A stretch of 64,000 nucleotides of DNA from PALSA-612 sp963704335 (GCA_963704335.1 OY969889.1:1302001-1366000), one strand, 5' to 3'; numbered from the stretch's first letter, positions 41,058 to 51,004 are shown. Notes: generated by a model not told the origin, from the sequence alone. Made by a program: numbers and translations.

Positions 41058-44000
41058 GTGACGTCGCCCGCTGTCGCAGGACGATCTTCGATGCGTCCGT
41101 TCGTCGGTCGGGAGCAGGAACTGGCGGATCTCGCGTCGTCGCTCGACGACGCGGCTTCAGGCCACGGCTGCGCTCGTCCTGGTCACCGGGGAGGCCGGCA
41201 TCGGCAAGACCCGGCTGATGAGCGAGCTTGCGCAGGCAGCTGCGCAGCGCGACATCCGCGTGGTCGTCGGCAGGTGCTGGGAAGAGGGGGGCGCGCCACC
41301 GTACTGGCCCTGGACACAGGTCGTGCGCTCGGCCGGGGGAGATCTCGAGCGACTCGTGGGTCCCGTGGGCTCGCAGCCAGGCGTGCTTGGCGCGAGCGCC
41401 GTCGACCCGGAAGGCGAGCGCATTCGCCTGTTCGACGCGGTCGGGCGGTTCCTGGCCGCTGCCTCCACCGACGAGCCGCTCCTCGTGACGCTCGACGACG
41501 TGCACGCAGCTGACGAACCGTCGCTCTGGCTCTTGCGGTTTCTGGGCCAGGCGCTCGCGGAGGCCAGAGTGCTGCTCGTGGCGTCCTACCGAGAATCGGA
41601 GCAGCGGGTACGGGAGCGCGGCGACGTCTTCGCGGAGCTGGCCCGCGTGGGACGGCGGCTACCGCTCCGCGGGTTGACGTCCGCGGATGTGGAGGCCTAC
41701 ATGGAGACGGTTACGGGCTCCAGGCCCACCAGGCAGGCCGCGGCCCGGCTGTACGAGATCACCGCCGGCAACCCCTTCTTCGTCGAAGAGATCGTCCGTC
41801 TACTGGCTGTGGACCACACGCTCGAGAGCCTCGATGAGACGTCCAACGACCCCTTCCTCCGCATCCCAGAGGAGATCCGGACTCTCATCCGCCGCCGACT
41901 GGCCGGCCTGGCGAGCGAGGCAATCGGGATCCTCAGAGTGGCCGCGGTCATCGGGCGCGAGTTCGATTTGCATGTCCTCCAGCGCACGACCAGGCTCAGC
42001 CCGACCAGGCTCCTGGACGTCATCGAGGAGGCGACCGCAGTCGGGGTCATCGCGGAGCTTCCGTCGACTCCGCGTCGCTACTCGTTCGCCCACGAGCTCG
42101 TGCGCGAGACGCTGTACGACGATCTGCCGTCCGCCCGCCGCCTCGAGCTGCACCGGAAGACAGGCGAGCTGCTCGAGAGCGTCTACGGCGACGACCTCGA
42201 GCCGCACTTATCGGAGATAGCCCGCCACTTCTACGTCGCAGCGCCGCTGGGAGACGCGGGCCACGCGCTCGACTACCTGGTCCGCGCAGGAGACCAGGCG
42301 TGCGTGCTCTTCGCGTACGAGGAAGCGGCGGTGCACTACCGGCAGGCGCTGGAGCTGCTGGCTCAAGCCGGGGAGGCGTCGGGGGAGCGGCGGTGTGAGC
42401 TACAGCTGCGCCTGGGCGACGCGCAATGGCGCTCGGGAGACGGGACCGGCGCGCGGACGATCTTCGAGGAAGCGATCGAAGGCGGCCGCCGGCTCGGGAA
42501 CGGCGAGCTGCTTGCCCGGGCTGCGCTTGGCTACGTGACGGCCCTCGGTGGCTTCCTCCTCTACGCGCGCTTCGAGGTCGGCGCAACCGGTGTCGCGCTC
42601 CTCGAGGAGGCGCTCGCCGGGCTACCGCACGAGGACAGCTCGCTGCGCGCCCATCTCCTGGCGCACCTCGCTCTCGAGATGTGGTCCGGTAACGAGCTGA
42701 TCGAGCGTCGCGTCGCCGTCAGCCAGGAGGCGATCGAGATGGCACGGCGCCTCGGCGACTCCGAAGCCCTCGTTACGGCTCTCCACTCTCGCCACTGGGC
42801 GCTCACGACGCCGGGTATGGCGCTCGAGCGGCTGGCGCACACGGAGGAGATGCTGAGGGTCGCGAAGGAGACGGCCAATCCGGAGATCGACTTCCTCGCC
42901 CACAACGCGCGCTTCCACTGCTTCCTCGAGCTCTGCGACCGCCGCGGAATGGACGTCGAGACCCAGTCGATGATCGAGATCGCAGAGCGACTGCGCCAGC
43001 CCTTCTACCGCTGGCACACGGTCTGCCTGAGAACGGTGAGGGCAATGCTCGACGGCCGCTCGCTCGAAGCCGAGCGTCTGGCCGAGGAGGCACTCGAGCT
43101 CGGCCGCCTCCGCCAGAGCGAGTACGCGGCGTACGTCTTCCGCTATGCGCAGATGCTCGCGATCCGTTGGGCGGAGGGCCGGCTTCACGAGCACTGGCCG
43201 GAGATCGAGGATCACGATCAGCGCTTCCCCTGGATCCCGCGTTGGCGGGAGGCGCTGGCGGCCGCCGAGCTCGGCGACACCGAGTTGGCACGCCGCGAGC
43301 TCGAGCGGCATGGAGGCCGTGGGTTCACGGACCTCCAGCGCGACGGTCTCTGGATCCTCCACCTGTGCTCCCTTGCGGATGCGGCAGTGCTCGTCGGCGA
43401 CACCGAGCGCGGCCTTCAGCTCTACGAGCTACTGCTCCCTCATGACGACGACAACGCCGTCTCCTACACGCAGCAGCCCTTCGGCCCTGTCGCGCTGCGG
43501 CTCGGCAGGCTGGCTGCCCTGCTCGGCCGCTGGCAGGAGACCGATCGTCACTTTGCGACGGCGCTCGCCCGCTGTGAGCTCCTCGGAGCGCGGGCGATTC
43601 GCGCTCGGGTGCTGTTCGAGCATGCGAGTGCTTTGGCCGTGCGCGCCGAGCCGGCTGACCGCGGCCGCGTCGAGGCGATGCTGCGCGAAGCCGCGGAGCT
43701 CTCCGCAGAGCTCGACATGAGCGGTCTTCTCGAGCGCGTGGCGATCGTCCGAGAGCGTTCTGACGCCGGGTCCGGGAGTGCCGAGGCCGTCTTCCGGCGC
43801 GAGGGAGAGTTCTGGACGATCTCCTACGAGGGGCCGACGTTTCGTCTGCGCGACGTGAAGGGCCTTCGCTATCTCGCCTCGCTTCTCGCGCGACCGGGAC
43901 GCGAGGTTCATGCGCTGGAGCTCGTGAATGCGGCGTCGGGCAGCGAGCGCGCCGCATCCGTGACGCTCGTCGACCTGCCGGCCTCCCGGCCGTCCGACGG

Positions 44001-44361
44001 CGGCGCGGTGCTCGACGAGCAGGCGAAGCAGGAGTACCGAGAGCGGCTGGACCAGCTCGCGGAAGAGCTCGAAGAGGCGCGCGAATGGAGAGATCCGGAA
44101 CGCGCTGCTCGCCTCGAGGAGGAGATCGACGTGCTGACGCAGGAGCTCGCCCAGGCGGTCGGGCTGGGCGGTCGCGACCGGAACTTCTCGTCGCCCGCGG
44201 AACGGGCGCGCATCAGCGTGACGAAGGCGATCCGGACCGCGATCAAGCTCATCGGCAACGAGAGCCCCTCGCTCGCAGCGCACCTCGACGAATCGATCCA
44301 GACCGGGCGGTTCTGCTCGTACGCGACGGTGGGAGCTCCCCCACCACGCTGGCTGCTCTGA
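41058..44361 (+). CDS. Large AAA/STAND-type ATPase with TPR-like repeats, frameshifted near the start
   Basis: About 1100 aa once one extra base near 41171 is ignored. The first 37 codons (MRPFVGREQELADLASSLDDAASGHG) are in one frame; LVLVTGEAGIGKTRLMSELA (Walker A) and the rest in another. Walker B is LLVTLDDVHAAD. Residues about 400-900 are helical repeats of the TPR type. The C-terminal 200 residues (FRLRDVKGLRYLASLLARPGREVHALELV...GLGGRDRNFSSPAERARISVTKAIRTAI) form a domain common in actinobacterial predicted ATPases, with no LuxR helix-turn-helix. It is likely a signalling switch. The frameshift may be an assembly error. Confidence 0.8.
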
Positions 44362-44362
44362 A

Positions 44363-44386
44363 GCGGCGGAACGATTGTTCCGCCGC
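44363..44386 (+). terminator. 10-bp perfect hairpin after the ATPase gene
   Basis: GCGGCGGAAC and GTTCCGCCGC enclose a GATT loop, beginning 2 nt after the stop codon. It separates the ATPase gene from the DUF1326 gene, whose ribosome site follows 33 nt later. No T-tract follows. Confidence 0.65.
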
Positions 44387-44430
44387 GATTCACGCCCACC
44401 GAGTGCAGGCCCACGGCGAAAGGAGTTGCT

Positions 44431-45075
44431 GTGACATCGGTCCAGGAGGTCGGTGAGGAGACCGGAATCGCTTATTCGCTCCAAGGCACGCTGATCGAGG
44501 CGTGCTCGTGCAACGTCAACTGCCCGTGCTGGATCGGGGAGGACCCCGACCTCGGCGAGTGCTTCGCGATCATCGCCTACGGCCTCGAACGCGGAAAGGT
44601 CGGCGAGGTCGACGTTTCGGGGCTCAACCTGGTGTTCATCTGCCACATCCCCGGGAACGTCCTGGCGGGCGACTGGAAGATCGTCGCCATCGTCGACGAA
44701 CGGGGCTCGCAGGAGCAGCGCGACGCCCTTCTGAGCGCGTTCACCGGCAAGCTCGGTGGGCCGCTCGCCGACCTCTTCGCGCTCATCGGAGAGGTGAAAG
44801 GCGTGGAGTTCCTGCCCATCAGCCACGAGGTGGAGGAAGGCAGTGGAAAGCTGCGCATCCCGGAGCTGGTCGAGACGGAGATGGAGCCGTATCGAGGCCC
44901 CGACGGCAGTATTACCACCCTCCAGAACTCGATCTTCTCGACCGTGCCGGGCTCGTCGGCATGGATCGCCAAGGCTGGTCTGACCCGCGTCAACTTGCCG
45001 CAGTACGGCATGGCCTGGGAGTACGAGGGCCGGAACGCGATCCAGTCGGAGTGGGAGATCGAGCACGCCGCGTGA
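44431..45075 (+). CDS. DUF1326 protein
   Basis: 214 aa, GTG with AAAGGAG 6 nt upstream. The family signature is GTLIEACSCNVNCPCWIGEDP near the start, with C-x-C and C-P-C cysteines suited to metal or thiol chemistry. The rest (GDWKIVAIVDERGSQEQRDALLSAFTGKLGGPLADLFALIGEVKGVEFLPI) is a beta-rich domain. The function is unknown. It is coupled to a DUF2182 membrane protein (GTGA overlap), an association seen in many bacteria, so the two act together, perhaps in metal handling. Confidence 0.9.
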   Translation: MTSVQEVGEETGIAYSLQGTLIEACSCNVNCPCWIGEDPDLGECFAIIAYGLERGKVGEVDVSGLNLVFICHIPGNVLAGDWKIVAIVDERGSQEQRDALLSAFTGKLGGPLADLFALIGEVKGVEFLPISHEVEEGSGKLRIPELVETEMEPYRGPDGSITTLQNSIFSTVPGSSAWIAKAGLTRVNLPQYGMAWEYEGRNAIQSEWEIEHAA

Positions 45076-45857
45076 GCACGATCGCTTCTCCGGTCCGGCG
45101 CGCGCGGGGTAACGCGCCGGTCGCCGTGCTCGTTGCGATCGCCGCCGCCTGGATCCTGGCCGTGCTCGCGGAGGTGACGGACACGGCCGGTGCGCTTCAT
45201 CACGACACGCTCATCGAGGGCGGCCCGCCACTGTGGGCCGCCCTCCTGCTCTTCCTCGCCGCCTGGCAGGCGATGGTGGCGGCGATGATGCTTCCCTCCA
45301 GCCTGCCGTTGATCCGTCTCTTCGACGTCGTCAGCCGAGAGCAGGAGCGACCTGTGCGTGCGCGAGTCGCCTTCCTCGGCGGGTACGTAGCCGTGTGGAC
45401 CGCGTTCGGTGCGCTGGCCTTCCTTGGTGACGTCGGCGTGCATCGCGTCGTCGAGGCCGTGCCTGCCATCTCCGAGCGCCCGTGGCTGATTTCCGGCAGC
45501 GCGCTCGCGCTCGCAGGTGCCTTCCAGTTCTCAGGTCTGAAGGACCGGTGCCTGTCGAAGTGCCGCGCACCCGGCGCCTATCTGCTCGGGCATTATCGCC
45601 GGGGCGCTGCGAAGGCCTTTCGAATCGGATCGCGACACGGCCTGTATTGCCTGGGCTGCTGCTGGGCGCTGATGCTCGTGATGTTCGCGGCCGGGGTGGC
45701 GGTGCTCTGGTGGATGGCGTTGTTGACAGCGGTGATGGTGTACGAGAAGACAGGCCGCTACGGGTCCCGTCTGACGCCGATCGTCGGAGCCTGGCTGCTC
45801 GTGCTCGCTGCGCTCACGTTCGCCCACCCGTGGCTTTCGGGCGTGCTCACGGGCTGA
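45072..45857 (+). CDS. DUF2182 integral membrane protein
   Basis: 261 aa, GTG start. Six or seven helices. Family blocks: LFLAAWQAMVAAMMLPSSLPLI, ALAGAFQFSGLKDRCLSKCRAPGAYLLGHY and GSRHGLYCLGCCWALMLVMFAAGVAVLWWMALLTAVMVYEKTGRYG. The cysteines in KDRCLSKC and YCLGCC resemble metal ligands; the family is described as a predicted metal-binding membrane protein. Translationally coupled with DUF1326. Confidence 0.9.
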   Translation: MSTIASPVRRARGNAPVAVLVAIAAAWILAVLAEVTDTAGALHHDTLIEGGPPLWAALLLFLAAWQAMVAAMMLPSSLPLIRLFDVVSREQERPVRARVAFLGGYVAVWTAFGALAFLGDVGVHRVVEAVPAISERPWLISGSALALAGAFQFSGLKDRCLSKCRAPGAYLLGHYRRGAAKAFRIGSRHGLYCLGCCWALMLVMFAAGVAVLWWMALLTAVMVYEKTGRYGSRLTPIVGAWLLVLAALTFAHPWLSGVLTG

Positions 45858-45874
45858 GCCTGGCGCCTACCGCA

Positions 45875-46615
45875 CTACTTGCCGCAACGCTGCTTCGCAG
45901 AAACCGGACGCCCGAGCGCCCTGATCGCAGCGGTCTGCAACAGGCGGGCGGTCTTGGGCTTCATCCCGCGACTGAGTGAGGCGTCGTAGAGCGGAGCCTT
46001 GAACAGGCGCCCGTAGACGACGAGCGCGGCTGCGTATGTCCCGAGCGCGCTCGGATGGAATCCGTCCGGCCCGTAGAGCCCCAGCCGCGAGTTGCAGTCC
46101 CAGGCAGCGTGCCACGCTTCGCCGGCCGGGAAGAGCTGGGCACCAGCCGCCTCCGCGGCGTTGCGATAGGAGACGATGACGTCGGACAGGGCCGGCCGCC
46201 GGTAGTTCTCGGGCCACACCGTCAGCAGAGCCGGCCGGGTCCCGACGGCGCGCGCCTCGTCGGCGAAGCGGCCCGCCCAGAGGCGCAGGTCGATCTGGCT
46301 CTCCGGGAGCGCGGAAGGGCCCTGCTGCATGATCACGACGTTCCAGCGGCCTGTGGCGATCGCTGCCCCCGCCGCTCCCTGGTTCCAGTGGTCCTCGAGG
46401 CTGAAGCCGCCGAACGTGACCGCCTCGTACTCGAGCTGCCGCCCGGTCGCAGCGGCGAGCCCCGCGACTCGGCCCGGCAGGTCGTTCCACTCCGTGAGGC
46501 TGTTGCCGACGAAGAGGACGCGCACGGGCGCGGGTTCGGCCGCAGCGACAGACGAGGCGCAGCCGAGCAGAGCCGCCGTCAGGCCGAGGTAGATCGCGAG
46601 CCGGCGGAGCGCCAT
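45875..46615 (-). CDS. Exported SGNH/GDSL-type esterase (possible lipoprotein)
   Basis: 246 aa. Signal with a lipobox-like LTAALLGC (cysteine at residue 18), so it may be a lipoprotein. The hydrolase blocks are VRVLFVGNSLTEWNDLP (nucleophile Ser in GNSLT), FGGFSLEDHW, VVIMQQGPSALPES and LYGPDGFHPSALGTYAAALVVY, with the Asp-His pair in DGFHPS. It should hydrolyse esters on lipids or glycans at the cell surface. The ATG 46615 was chosen because it opens the signal sequence. It diverges from the methyltransferase; a 14-bp palindrome lies between them. Confidence 0.85.
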   Translation of the reverse strand: MALRRLAIYLGLTAALLGCASSVAAAEPAPVRVLFVGNSLTEWNDLPGRVAGLAAATGRQLEYEAVTFGGFSLEDHWNQGAAGAAIATGRWNVVIMQQGPSALPESQIDLRLWAGRFADEARAVGTRPALLTVWPENYRRPALSDVIVSYRNAAEAAGAQLFPAGEAWHAAWDCNSRLGLYGPDGFHPSALGTYAAALVVYGRLFKAPLYDASLSRGMKPKTARLLQTAAIRALGRPVSAKQRCGK

Positions 46616-46670
46616 CGCGTACTGCGACGCGGCCGAGGCTGGAAGGTTTGCGGATAGCGCCTGTCGGCGT

Positions 46671-46684
46671 ACCTTTCGAAAGGT
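46671..46684. promoter_or_regulatory. 14-bp perfect palindrome ACCTTTCGAAAGGT
   Basis: A fully symmetric 14-mer in the intergenic region between the divergent esterase (start 46615) and methyltransferase. It ends 13 nt before ATG 46698 and overlaps the possible GTG at 46683, so it argues for the ATG as start. It looks like a repressor site. No regulator gene is adjacent. Confidence 0.55.
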
Positions 46685-46697
46685 GGAAGGCCAGGAG

Positions 46698-47357
46698 ATG
46701 AGACCATCCGATGACGTCGAAGCTGGCCAGCGTGTGTACACGCCCCTTGTGCTGTGGGGCTACGACCTCTTCGTGCTCGGGTTCTCGAACCGCTTCGTAT
46801 GGCGATGTCGCAGCTCGAGAATGCTCGAGCGTTACAACAGTCATGTCGGCGCGCGGCACCTCGATGTCGGGGTCGGCACGGGGTGGTATCTCGATCGCTG
46901 CGAGTGGCCGGTCGAGACGCCGCAGATCACCCTCCTCGACCTGAACGAGAACTCGCTCTCGGTGGCCTCGAAACGGATCCGCCGCTACGCGCCCGCGACG
47001 ATTCGGGCGAACGTGTTGGATCCGGTGGACCTCGGTGACGCGCGCTTCGGCTCGATCGGTGCGAACTTCATCTTCCACTGCCTTCCCGGCGAGCTCGGGT
47101 CGAAAGTCGCGAAGGTGGCCTCGAGGCTCTGTCCGTATCTCGCTCCAGACGGTGTTTTCTTCGGGAGCACGATCCTCGGTCGCGGCGTCCGGCACAACCC
47201 GCTCGGGCGGCGTCTCATGCATCTCTACAACCGGAAGGGAATCTTCTCGAACCTGGGAGACGACCGGCGAGGGCTCGAGGAGGGGCTCGCGTCTCAGCTG
47301 ACCGACGTCGAGGTGGAGGTTGTCGGTGCCGTCGCGCTGTTCGCCGGCCGTCGGTAG
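46698..47357 (+). CDS. SAM-dependent class I methyltransferase
   Basis: 219 aa. VYTPLVLWGYDLFVLGFSNRFVWRC precedes motif I ARHLDVGVGTGWYLDR, motif II ITLLDLNENSLSVASKRIR, then GSIGANFIFHCLPG. The family occurs widely in actinobacteria; substrates are small molecules or lipids and not known here. The N-terminal YTPLVLWGYDLFVLGFSNRF block is diagnostic of the group. The start ATG 46698 was preferred over GTG 46683, which lies within a palindrome. Confidence 0.82.
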   Translation: MRPSDDVEAGQRVYTPLVLWGYDLFVLGFSNRFVWRCRSSRMLERYNSHVGARHLDVGVGTGWYLDRCEWPVETPQITLLDLNENSLSVASKRIRRYAPATIRANVLDPVDLGDARFGSIGANFIFHCLPGELGSKVAKVASRLCPYLAPDGVFFGSTILGRGVRHNPLGRRLMHLYNRKGIFSNLGDDRRGLEEGLASQLTDVEVEVVGAVALFAGRR

Positions 47358-47378
47358 TGAAGGTCAGGCCTGAGCCTG

Positions 47379-48209
47379 CTACCGGGTAAGCGGGTGCCGC
47401 GCGAAAAACGACGCGAGGGCGTCGGCCATCCCTGCAGCGTTCTCAACGTGGAGTAGGTGCGTCGCGCCGGGGAGCTCGAAAGGCTCCACGTTCGGAAGCC
47501 AGGAGAGCAGCAGGTCGCGTCGCTCGGGAAATGTGCTGGCGCTGTGCTCGCCGACGACCGCGAGGACGGGTTGAATGACGTGCGCCGCCTCCGCTTCGGT
47601 GAACGACCACTGCTGCAAGGCGGGGAGCTCCTGGGTGAAGAACGCGTCCGCGCCGGAGACGGCCTGCTCGAAGGCGCCTGGGAGCCCTTGCTCGAGCGGG
47701 TCGCGGTAGCCGGCGCCGAAGACGCCGCGGAAGAATGTGTCGACCGCTCCTTCCTTGTCTCCCGCCTGGTACCGCCCGACCGCGGGTTCCACGAACTCCC
47801 GTACGAACGCCGCCTGCGTTTCGGTGGCCGGGACCGGTCGAGCCGCGTCCATCGAGACGACGGTTTGCACCGCGTCCGGCGCATCGAGGGCCAACTGGAG
47901 CGCGACCGCAACGCTCGACGAGTGACCGACGACGTGCGCGCGCTCGATCCCGAGCCGGCACATCAGGAGGCGGCAGTGCTCGGCATGGTCGGCCATGCTC
48001 AACGGCCCGCCGATCGCGCTGCTGCCCCCGAACCCGGCGCGGTGGTACGCCAGCAGGCGGAAGCGATCGGCGAGAGCCGGCTCGTCGAGCAGGGGCTCGG
48101 CCCAGGTCGCGCTCACTCCCCAGTGGATGAGCACAACGGGCTCACCGGATCCCCGCAGCTCGTACTCCAGCTCGAGACCGTCAACGGTTGCCCGTTCCAT
48201 CGCTCTCAT
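47379..48209 (-). CDS. Alpha/beta-hydrolase
   Basis: 276 aa. The oxyanion start VVLIHWGVSATWAEP and the nucleophile elbow VVGHSSSVAV (S97) mark an alpha/beta hydrolase. The base is the histidine in GATHLLHVEN; the acid position after strand beta-7 reads VVGEHSAS, so Glu may replace Asp. The cap domain (residues 130-200) is variable. The substrate is unknown. ATG 48209 has GAGAGGGGG about 5 nt upstream. Confidence 0.87.
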   Translation of the reverse strand: MRAMERATVDGLELEYELRGSGEPVVLIHWGVSATWAEPLLDEPALADRFRLLAYHRAGFGGSSAIGGPLSMADHAEHCRLLMCRLGIERAHVVGHSSSVAVALQLALDAPDAVQTVVSMDAARPVPATETQAAFVREFVEPAVGRYQAGDKEGAVDTFFRGVFGAGYRDPLEQGLPGAFEQAVSGADAFFTQELPALQQWSFTEAEAAHVIQPVLAVVGEHSASTFPERRDLLLSWLPNVEPFELPGATHLLHVENAAGMADALASFFARHPLTR

Positions 48210-48344
48210 CACTACCCCCTCTCAACAAGATGCGCTAGTCCTCAGTCTCCTGTGCCGCGGATTTGAACCTTCTGCAGGGGTGCGTGCGAATACCACACAA
48301 CACCAAGGCGGACCGCCCCCACCGTAGAGACGAAGGAGAAGGAC

Positions 48345-49193
48345 ATGAAGCGAATGAGATTTCTGATCGGCGGCATCATCGCCGCGGCGCTGCTCGTGGT
48401 GTCCGTGCCGATGGCCGCGAACGCCGACAAAGGTCGCGCTTCTCAGAAGCCCGATCTCGCCCCGCGACCCCTCGACGTCGTCGGTCTCACCTCTGACGGC
48501 CGGCTCATCGAGTTCAAGAGCAACCAGCCGAAGAACGCGAGCAGCATCGCTGCGATCTGGGGCCTCTCCGGAGACACGAGGCTCGTGGGGATCGACTACC
48601 GCCCGGCGACGGGTGAGCTCATCGGACTTGGCAATCAGGGCGGCGTGTACGCCGTCTCCGACTTCAACGCCCAGGCCGTGAAGAGGTCCCAGCTGGGCGT
48701 CGCGCTTGCGGGCACGTCGTTCGGCGTCGACTTCAACCCGACGGTCGACCGCCTGCGCGTAATCAGCGACACGGGACAGAACCTGCGCGTGAACGTCGAC
48801 AACGGCATGACCAACCTCGACACGCCGCTCTCGTCGATGGGCGTGACGGGCGCCGGCTACACGAACAACGACGCCGACCCGAACACCGCCACGACGTTGT
48901 TCGACCTCGACTCGGCGCTCGACCAGGTCGTCGTCCAGTCGCCCGCCAACTCGGGCATGCTGGCGGCGACGGGCAAGCTCGGCGTCGACGCGAGCCCGGC
49001 TATCGGGTTCGACGTCTACAGCGCGATCCGCAACAGCACGACCATGAGCGTGCGTGCCTTCGCCTCGTTGAGCGTGGGCGGAATCGCCCGCTTCTACGAG
49101 ATCAACCTGCTGCAAGGGCGCGTCGCCGTCGCGGGCGCGTTCGACAGCGTCAACCAGGTGACGGGAATCGCCGTCAAGCTCGACCAGGGCTAG
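48345..49193 (+). CDS. Secreted DUF4394 protein
   Basis: 282 aa, ATG with GAAGGAGAAGGAC upstream. Signal peptide MKRMRFLIGGIIAAALLVVSVPMAANA. The mature part follows the DUF4394 pattern: VVGLTSDGRLIEFKSNQP, RLVGIDYRPATGELIGLGNQGGVYAV, SFGVDFNPTVDRLRVISDTGQNLRVNVDNG, GAGYTNNDADPNTATTLFDLDSALDQVVVQSP. It is a six-bladed-propeller-like repeat of unknown role. It stands alone and is followed by a hairpin terminator. Confidence 0.9.
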   Translation: MKRMRFLIGGIIAAALLVVSVPMAANADKGRASQKPDLAPRPLDVVGLTSDGRLIEFKSNQPKNASSIAAIWGLSGDTRLVGIDYRPATGELIGLGNQGGVYAVSDFNAQAVKRSQLGVALAGTSFGVDFNPTVDRLRVISDTGQNLRVNVDNGMTNLDTPLSSMGVTGAGYTNNDADPNTATTLFDLDSALDQVVVQSPANSGMLAATGKLGVDASPAIGFDVYSAIRNSTTMSVRAFASLSVGGIARFYEINLLQGRVAVAGAFDSVNQVTGIAVKLDQG

Positions 49194-49201
49194 TTGAGAG
49201 A

Positions 49202-49234
49202 GAGGGCGGGGCCGGGTCTGCTGGTCCCGCCCTC
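49202..49234 (+). terminator. Hairpin terminator after DUF4394
   Basis: GAGGGCGGG (49202-49210) pairs with CCCGCCCTC (49226-49234) around a 15-nt loop, starting 8 nt after the stop. It ends transcription before the next gene at 49284. No strong T-tract is present. Confidence 0.65.
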
Positions 49235-49283
49235 GTAGGATCGGGTCGTGTGATCCGGTCAGACGAGCCAGCGACGAAGGACG

Positions 49284-49936
49284 GTGCGCGTTGGCCTGTT
49301 CGTAGTCGTGGCCGTGGTCGTGTTGTCGGTCGCCGAGCTGGTGTCCGAACGTTTCAACCGGTTCGTCCAGGATCACTCGCTCCTGACGACCTTCATCACG
49401 GAAGCCGTGCTCCTGATCGGCGCCTATCTCGTCATCGACGAGATCATCCAGCGAAGGGAGACGCGCCGTTGGAGAGACGTGACGTTGCTCGGGATGCGCG
49501 CGCTCTCCACACGCGCGGACGGCGTGGCTGGGATCGTCCGCCGCGCGGTCGAGGACGTGACGGGCGGCGAGGCGCCACCCCGCGGCTCCGTCGAGTACCA
49601 GGAGCTCGTCTCTCAGCGCGCCAACGAGATCGGCGACTGGCTTCGAGCTGACCAGGCACGGGCGCGCTCGTTCACCGACGAAGCGCATCGAACCTCGAGG
49701 AAGCCATCATTCGCTGGGGACCGACTTTGGTGGAGGATCCCGAGTCCGCCGAGCTCCTCAACCTCCTCCCCGGCATCGTCGACTCCGCTCGGTCCGCTGC
49801 GGGCGTCATCGCGACTAGGACTCCCAGGGAAGGCTGGACGGACGACGAGCGGCAGCTGTTCGGGGAGAACCTCCTCGTGATCGTCGAGAACGCGGACGAA
49901 TTCGACCGTCGACTGCCAACGCAACCCGCTGCGTAA
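49284..49936 (+). CDS. Membrane-anchored protein of unknown function, frameshifted
   Basis: About 217 aa if one base is restored near 49684. The N-terminus holds two helices (VGLFVVVAVVVLSVAELV and TTFITEAVLLIGAYLVIDEI), then a cytoplasmic coiled-coil-like part (RRETRRWRDVTLLGMRALSTRADGVAG...). The second frame continues SNLEEAIIRWGPTLVEDPESAELLNLLPGIVDSARSAAG...WTDDERQLFGENLLVIVENADEFDRRL. The two parts join in sense and charge pattern, so they are probably one gene. GTG start with CGAAGG just upstream. No family recognised. Confidence 0.6.
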
Positions 49937-49997
49937 CTCACACACCGCCGACCGATGGCGCTGCCGTCAAGCGTGCGCTCGCCTGACCGCGTGCGGC

Positions 49998-50846
49998 TCA
50001 ACTGGGTCGCTTGCGCGCGATGACGAGGAGATACTCGTAGGAGTACTCGGCAGGCCCACTCGACGCGCCTCGGTTCGCCAGCGTGGCGAACTCGAGGAAC
50101 TCGCGCTCGAGCGACGCCAGACGGTCCGGTTGGTCGACGAGGAACCCGAAGAGAGCGACGGTGGGGCCGAAGGCTTGCTTGAAGAGCTCGACGTAGTCGC
50201 GCGGGCTCGCGGCCCGTTCGACGTACTCCCTGCGAGTCATCTGAAGTGACTCTGCACGGTCACCGAACAGCTCGCGGACATGCTCCTCGCTTCCCCAGAG
50301 GACCGGCGACAGCGCTCCCTTGGGAGATGGCGGCGCATAGCGGGCGAGCGTCTCGAAGAAATCCGCTGCGGGCCCGTCTGGCGTGAAGTTGGCCATTCCG
50401 ATCGTGCCTCCCGGCCGGCAAACGCGCAGGAGCTCGTCGGCCACCTGCTGGTGGTCGGGTGCGAACATCGCGCCAAAGGACGACGTGACGACGTCGAACT
50501 CGCCGTCGCCGAAAGGAAGCGCCTCGGCGTCGGCTTCCACCCAATCGAGCTCCACGCCTTGCGCGCGGGCTTCGCGGCGGCCCGCCTCGAAGTTCTCGGG
50601 CGTGAGATCCGACGCCACCACCTCCGCGCCGGTTGCGGCGGCGCGGATGGCCACGTTCCCGGTGCCCGCCGCAACGTCGAGCACTCGTTGGCCCGCCGTG
50701 ATCCCGCACGCCTCCACGAGCACCGGCCCGACCTCCCAGACCGTCTGCTTGGCGAAGCTGTGGTAGTCACCGAGTGCCCACATCGCCCGTTCGGCCGCCT
50801 TGTGCTCCCGGTCGAGCGTCGCCGTCGCCTCGTGTTGACCGGTCAT
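49998..50846 (-). CDS. SAM-dependent methyltransferase (UbiE-like)
   Basis: 282 aa. Motif I QRVLDVAAGTGNVAIRAA, motif II VVASDLTPENFEAGRREA, then WVEADAEALPFGDGEFDVVTSSFGAMFAPDH and LRVCRPGGTIGMANFTP. This is the UbiE/COQ5-like group, methylating quinone precursors or other small molecules. ATG 50846 has AAAGGAG 6 nt upstream; longer in-frame starts lack it. The 158 nt before it, up to the LuxR gene, hold no gene that I recognise. Confidence 0.85.
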   Translation of the reverse strand: MTGQHEATATLDREHKAAERAMWALGDYHSFAKQTVWEVGPVLVEACGITAGQRVLDVAAGTGNVAIRAAATGAEVVASDLTPENFEAGRREARAQGVELDWVEADAEALPFGDGEFDVVTSSFGAMFAPDHQQVADELLRVCRPGGTIGMANFTPDGPAADFFETLARYAPPSPKGALSPVLWGSEEHVRELFGDRAESLQMTRREYVERAASPRDYVELFKQAFGPTVALFGFLVDQPDRLASLEREFLEFATLANRGASSGPAEYSYEYLLVIARKRPS

Positions 50847-51004
50847 CTCGGCTCCTTTCTCTTCGATCCGCGCCACCGCAGCCATCTGCAATAGGCTCTT
50901 CGCTGCGGCTCCACGCGCCATGCCATGACCGTACGGCGAGCGGGACGCCATTCGCTTCGCCAGGACCGGCCATCTTGCGCTCACGCGCGAGTGGCCAGGA
51001 TCGG

